Assembly: GCA_025934615.1 (NCBI GenBank)
Contig: JAICXS010000100.1
Span: forward strand, 1-6,759
Direction: 5' to 3'
DNA length: 6,759 nucleotides
Source of the DNA: Nitrospiraceae bacterium
Lineage (GTDB): Bacteria; Nitrospirota; Nitrospiria; Nitrospirales; Nitrospiraceae
This document shows positions 5,626 to 6,759 of the stretch, one piece after another. Position 1 is the stretch's first letter. Each line of letters starts with the position of its first letter. The notes beneath the pieces were generated by a model. The model saw only the letters and a list, made by a program, of their open reading frames with translations. It was not told where the DNA came from and searched no databases. A program made the translations under genes and the position numbers.

Positions 5626-5657
5626 GGCGGGGATGCCGAATGGGGGCTCCCAGCCTT
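5626..5657 (+). repeat. Diverged GC-rich repeat, right copy
   Basis: GGCGGGGATGCCGAATG and the following GGGGGCTCC resemble 3721-3745, in the same orientation, with a similar GACC..CCCC..GGCTT lead-in. The order relative to the 21-bp end motif is reversed compared with the left end, so this is not a simple terminal duplication. Confidence 0.3.
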
Positions 5658-5757
5658 ACTTTGGTAGGGCACAAGTCTGAGCAGATGTACAGGCGTTATA
5701 ATCAGTAACCCCAGACGACCTTAGAAATGCCGCGACACGGCTCGGAACATATCAGGC

Positions 5758-5778
5758 TAACACGCTAATAACACTTGC
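5758..5778 (+). repeat. 21-bp end motif, right copy (two TAACAC units 11 bp apart)
   Basis: TAACACG-CTAA-TAACACT followed by TGC, 19 of 21 identical to 3647-3667 and in the same orientation. It overlaps the -35 (TTGCCA) of the promoter before tRNA-Pro, so a protein bound here could both assist recombination and repress or adjust tRNA transcription. That is inference. Confidence 0.5.
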
Positions 5779-5803
5779 CAACTCTCCGGCTATCGGGCAC
5801 AAT
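5775..5803 (+). promoter_or_regulatory. Candidate promoter for tRNA-Pro, provided by the element
   Basis: TTGCCA (5775-5780, five of six), a 17-base spacer and CACAAT (5798-5803, four of six) place a start near 5810, 17 bases before the mature tRNA. The sequence lies inside the inserted element rather than in ancestral flank. Confidence 0.5.
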
Positions 5804-5826
5804 GCAACTGCTTGTAATTCTTAAGT

Positions 5827-5904
<78 letters not shown>

Positions 5905-6113
5905 TAAGTGAGGTTGGGCTAGGCTGAGAATCATACCCCCTCTCTTTGCCCTTAACCTCAGTATTAGTCTTGCCATACCTTTTAAGTAGTTCAACGCTAT
6001 CCGCTCATTGCTGCCTTACCGCTGATTGCAAGCAACATTCGTAGAAGCGTCTTCTCAAAGTGACGGCAGAAGGATGTTAAGTGTGTGTCGATGGGTAAGG
6101 CAGGAGGTGGAGC

Positions 6114-6365
6114 TTACTGCTGGGCTGAATTTAGTATCGGCTGTCCTGCCTGTGTCGGTGGCGGAACAAGCTTAATCCCCTTTCGATGGACCATCGGACT
6201 GCGGCCTGGGCATTCCTCCAAAGTGACTAGCTCGAAATCATAGTGCTTCGATGCTTTCTCATGAAGTTCAGCTCGTGCCCTCGCTTCATGATGATTGTCG
6301 GCGACCCTTGTGAGTCCGCATTGTTTGCACAGGAGAAGCGTAGGGACGTTGTTAAGCGCTTTCAT
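6114..6365 (-). CDS. Small protein with possible C2H2-type zinc site
   Basis: 83 residues from the ATG at 6365, chosen because GGGAG lies about six bases upstream; the ATG directly before it (6368) is also possible, while the frame extends to a TTG at 6437 without a ribosome binding site. The N-terminal half has LCKQCGLTR (C13, C16) followed by HEKASKHYDFEL (H35, H41), giving C-x2-C-x18-H-x5-H, a plausible single zinc-binding site in a small finger fold. The helix HHEARARAELHEKASKH is strongly charged. The tail after residue 60 (KLVPPPTQAGQPILNSAQQ) is probably disordered. No family is assigned. It stands alone, facing the tRNA-Pro, in a stretch of somewhat lower GC. A nucleic-acid-binding role would fit but is not shown. 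Confidence 0.55.
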   Translation of the reverse strand: MKALNNVPTLLLCKQCGLTRVADNHHEARARAELHEKASKHYDFELVTLEECPGRSPMVHRKGIKLVPPPTQAGQPILNSAQQ

Positions 6366-6437
6366 CATGCTCTCCCTAAGGTTATCAGGGGTGTCCAGGA
6401 CAGCCCAACAATTAACCCAGTGTACTGATAGCCGCAA

Positions 6438-6759
6438 GATGGGATGAATAATTAGGGCATCTATCTAGGACCAAATAGCCTATCTTGAATCCCGACCGAC
6501 TAGTTACTAATTTCCTCAAAGCCCATAGCGTGTCTGCCAATTAGGCACCACTTCAGAGATCGTTCGCCTAATATGGGGCCGTGAAACTGAAGTGGGTTCT
6601 ATAGCTTGCGTATCAATACCAAGACGAAGAAGCCGCGACAGTCGCAACACCACACCTTTCACAACAATACAGAAAATTCGATGGATTCAAGTGATACGCT
6701 TGACTACTAAGCACGTCTTCCTCTACAAGGACAGACTTTGAAGAGCGATCAGCCGATCC
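6438..6759. other. Right-edge region without a recognisable gene
   Basis: No credible protein-coding gene is visible on either strand in these 322 bases; reading frames are short and lack ribosome binding sites. The one structured feature is the tRNA-Leu-like remnant (6468-6557, minus). A gene crossing the right edge cannot be excluded. Confidence 0.5.
6468..6557 (-). pseudogene. Decayed tRNA-Leu-like sequence
   Basis: On the minus strand, GTGGTG (6551-6546), then AATTGGCAGACACGCTAT, TTTGAGG, and CGGGATTCAAG (ending 6484) occur in the order and near the spacing of bacterial tRNA-Leu (D arm, anticodon region, T loop). The D stem GTG/CAC still pairs. Acceptor, anticodon and T stems no longer pair, and small insertions are apparent in the D loop and anticodon arm, so it should not yield a functional tRNA. 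Recognition rests on remembered tRNA-Leu consensus, not a search. Confidence 0.45.

Larger units (their letters stand above)
3471..5822. mobile_element. Putative 2.35-kb integrase-less element inserted in tRNA-Pro
   Basis: The unit between the starts of the two 46-bp repeats is 2,352 bp. It separates rdgB, which ends in a tRNA-Pro fragment, from the intact tRNA-Pro. Contents are a PEP-CTERM exported protein gene (minus), a small charged protein gene (plus), a long non-coding centre and repeated sequences near both ends. No integrase, transposase, replication or toxin gene is visible, so it would have to be mobilised in trans, or is a decayed remnant of a larger island. The repeat ends just past the anticodon loop, a known target zone for tyrosine recombinases. 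It is unusual that the retained duplicate is the 5' half of the tRNA rather than the 3' half. Alternatives are a segmental duplication or independent tRNA-fragment acquisition. Confidence 0.6.
5524..5826. other. Non-coding right end of the inserted element
   Basis: These 303 bases follow the small gene and precede the intact tRNA-Pro. They contain a CCCCG / CGGGG hairpin (5596-5616), the diverged GC-rich repeat (5626-5657), an isolated TATAAT (5697-5702) without a -35, the 21-bp end motif (5758-5778) and the tRNA promoter. I find no open reading frame worth calling. Confidence 0.6.

Noticed and set aside
5908..5960. 7-bp inverted pair TGAGGTT / AACCTCA after tRNA-Pro
   Set aside because: Loop of about 39 bases and no T-run; not a convincing terminator for the tRNA.
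6516..6680. Minus-strand frame of about 55 codons (containing LRLSRLLRLGIDTQAIEP) near the right edge
   Set aside because: No start codon with a ribosome binding site and it overlaps the tRNA-Leu-like remnant, so it is probably a chance frame.

Overview
The window looks like chromosomal DNA of a free-living Gram-negative bacterium. A secreted protein with a PEP-CTERM sorting tail implies an outer membrane and an exosortase system, and together with the moderately high GC content and an HD-GYP response regulator this fits the Nitrospirota (Nitrospira-like). The lineage is an inference; no rRNA or other firm marker is present.

Layout. Positions 1-1639 hold two minus-strand genes: a cyclic-di-GMP-type response regulator (REC plus HD-GYP, 524-1639) and, downstream of it, the N-terminal 132 codons of an unrecognised protein that runs off the left edge (398 to 1). 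A 465-base gap (1640-2104) carries the regulator's likely promoter, a possible 34-residue membrane microprotein and the rph promoter. On the plus strand rph (RNase PH) and rdgB (XTP/dITP pyrophosphatase) form a tight operon.

The stop codon of rdgB lies inside the 5' end of a truncated tRNA-Pro copy (3475-3516). An intact tRNA-Pro(UGG) sits 2.35 kb further on (5827-5903). The two share a perfect 46-bp direct repeat (3471-3516 and 5823-5868) that ends just past the anticodon loop. The simplest reading is a 2,352-bp element inserted in the anticodon region of a tRNA-Pro gene that originally followed and slightly overlapped rdgB. The element has no integrase. It carries a PEP-CTERM exported protein with its own terminator (minus strand, 3906-4601), a small charged protein (5200-5523), a long non-coding centre and near-identical 21-bp sequences just inside each end. 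Its right end supplies the promoter-like sequence that now precedes the intact tRNA-Pro.

Right of the tRNA (5904-6759) are an 83-residue protein with a possible C2H2-type metal site and a degenerate minus-strand sequence resembling tRNA-Leu, which hints at older tRNA-linked insertion or decay here. The notable system in the window is therefore a small, integrase-less, tRNA-anticodon-targeted cassette that keeps the 5' half of its target and appears to have taken over the promoter of the host tRNA.
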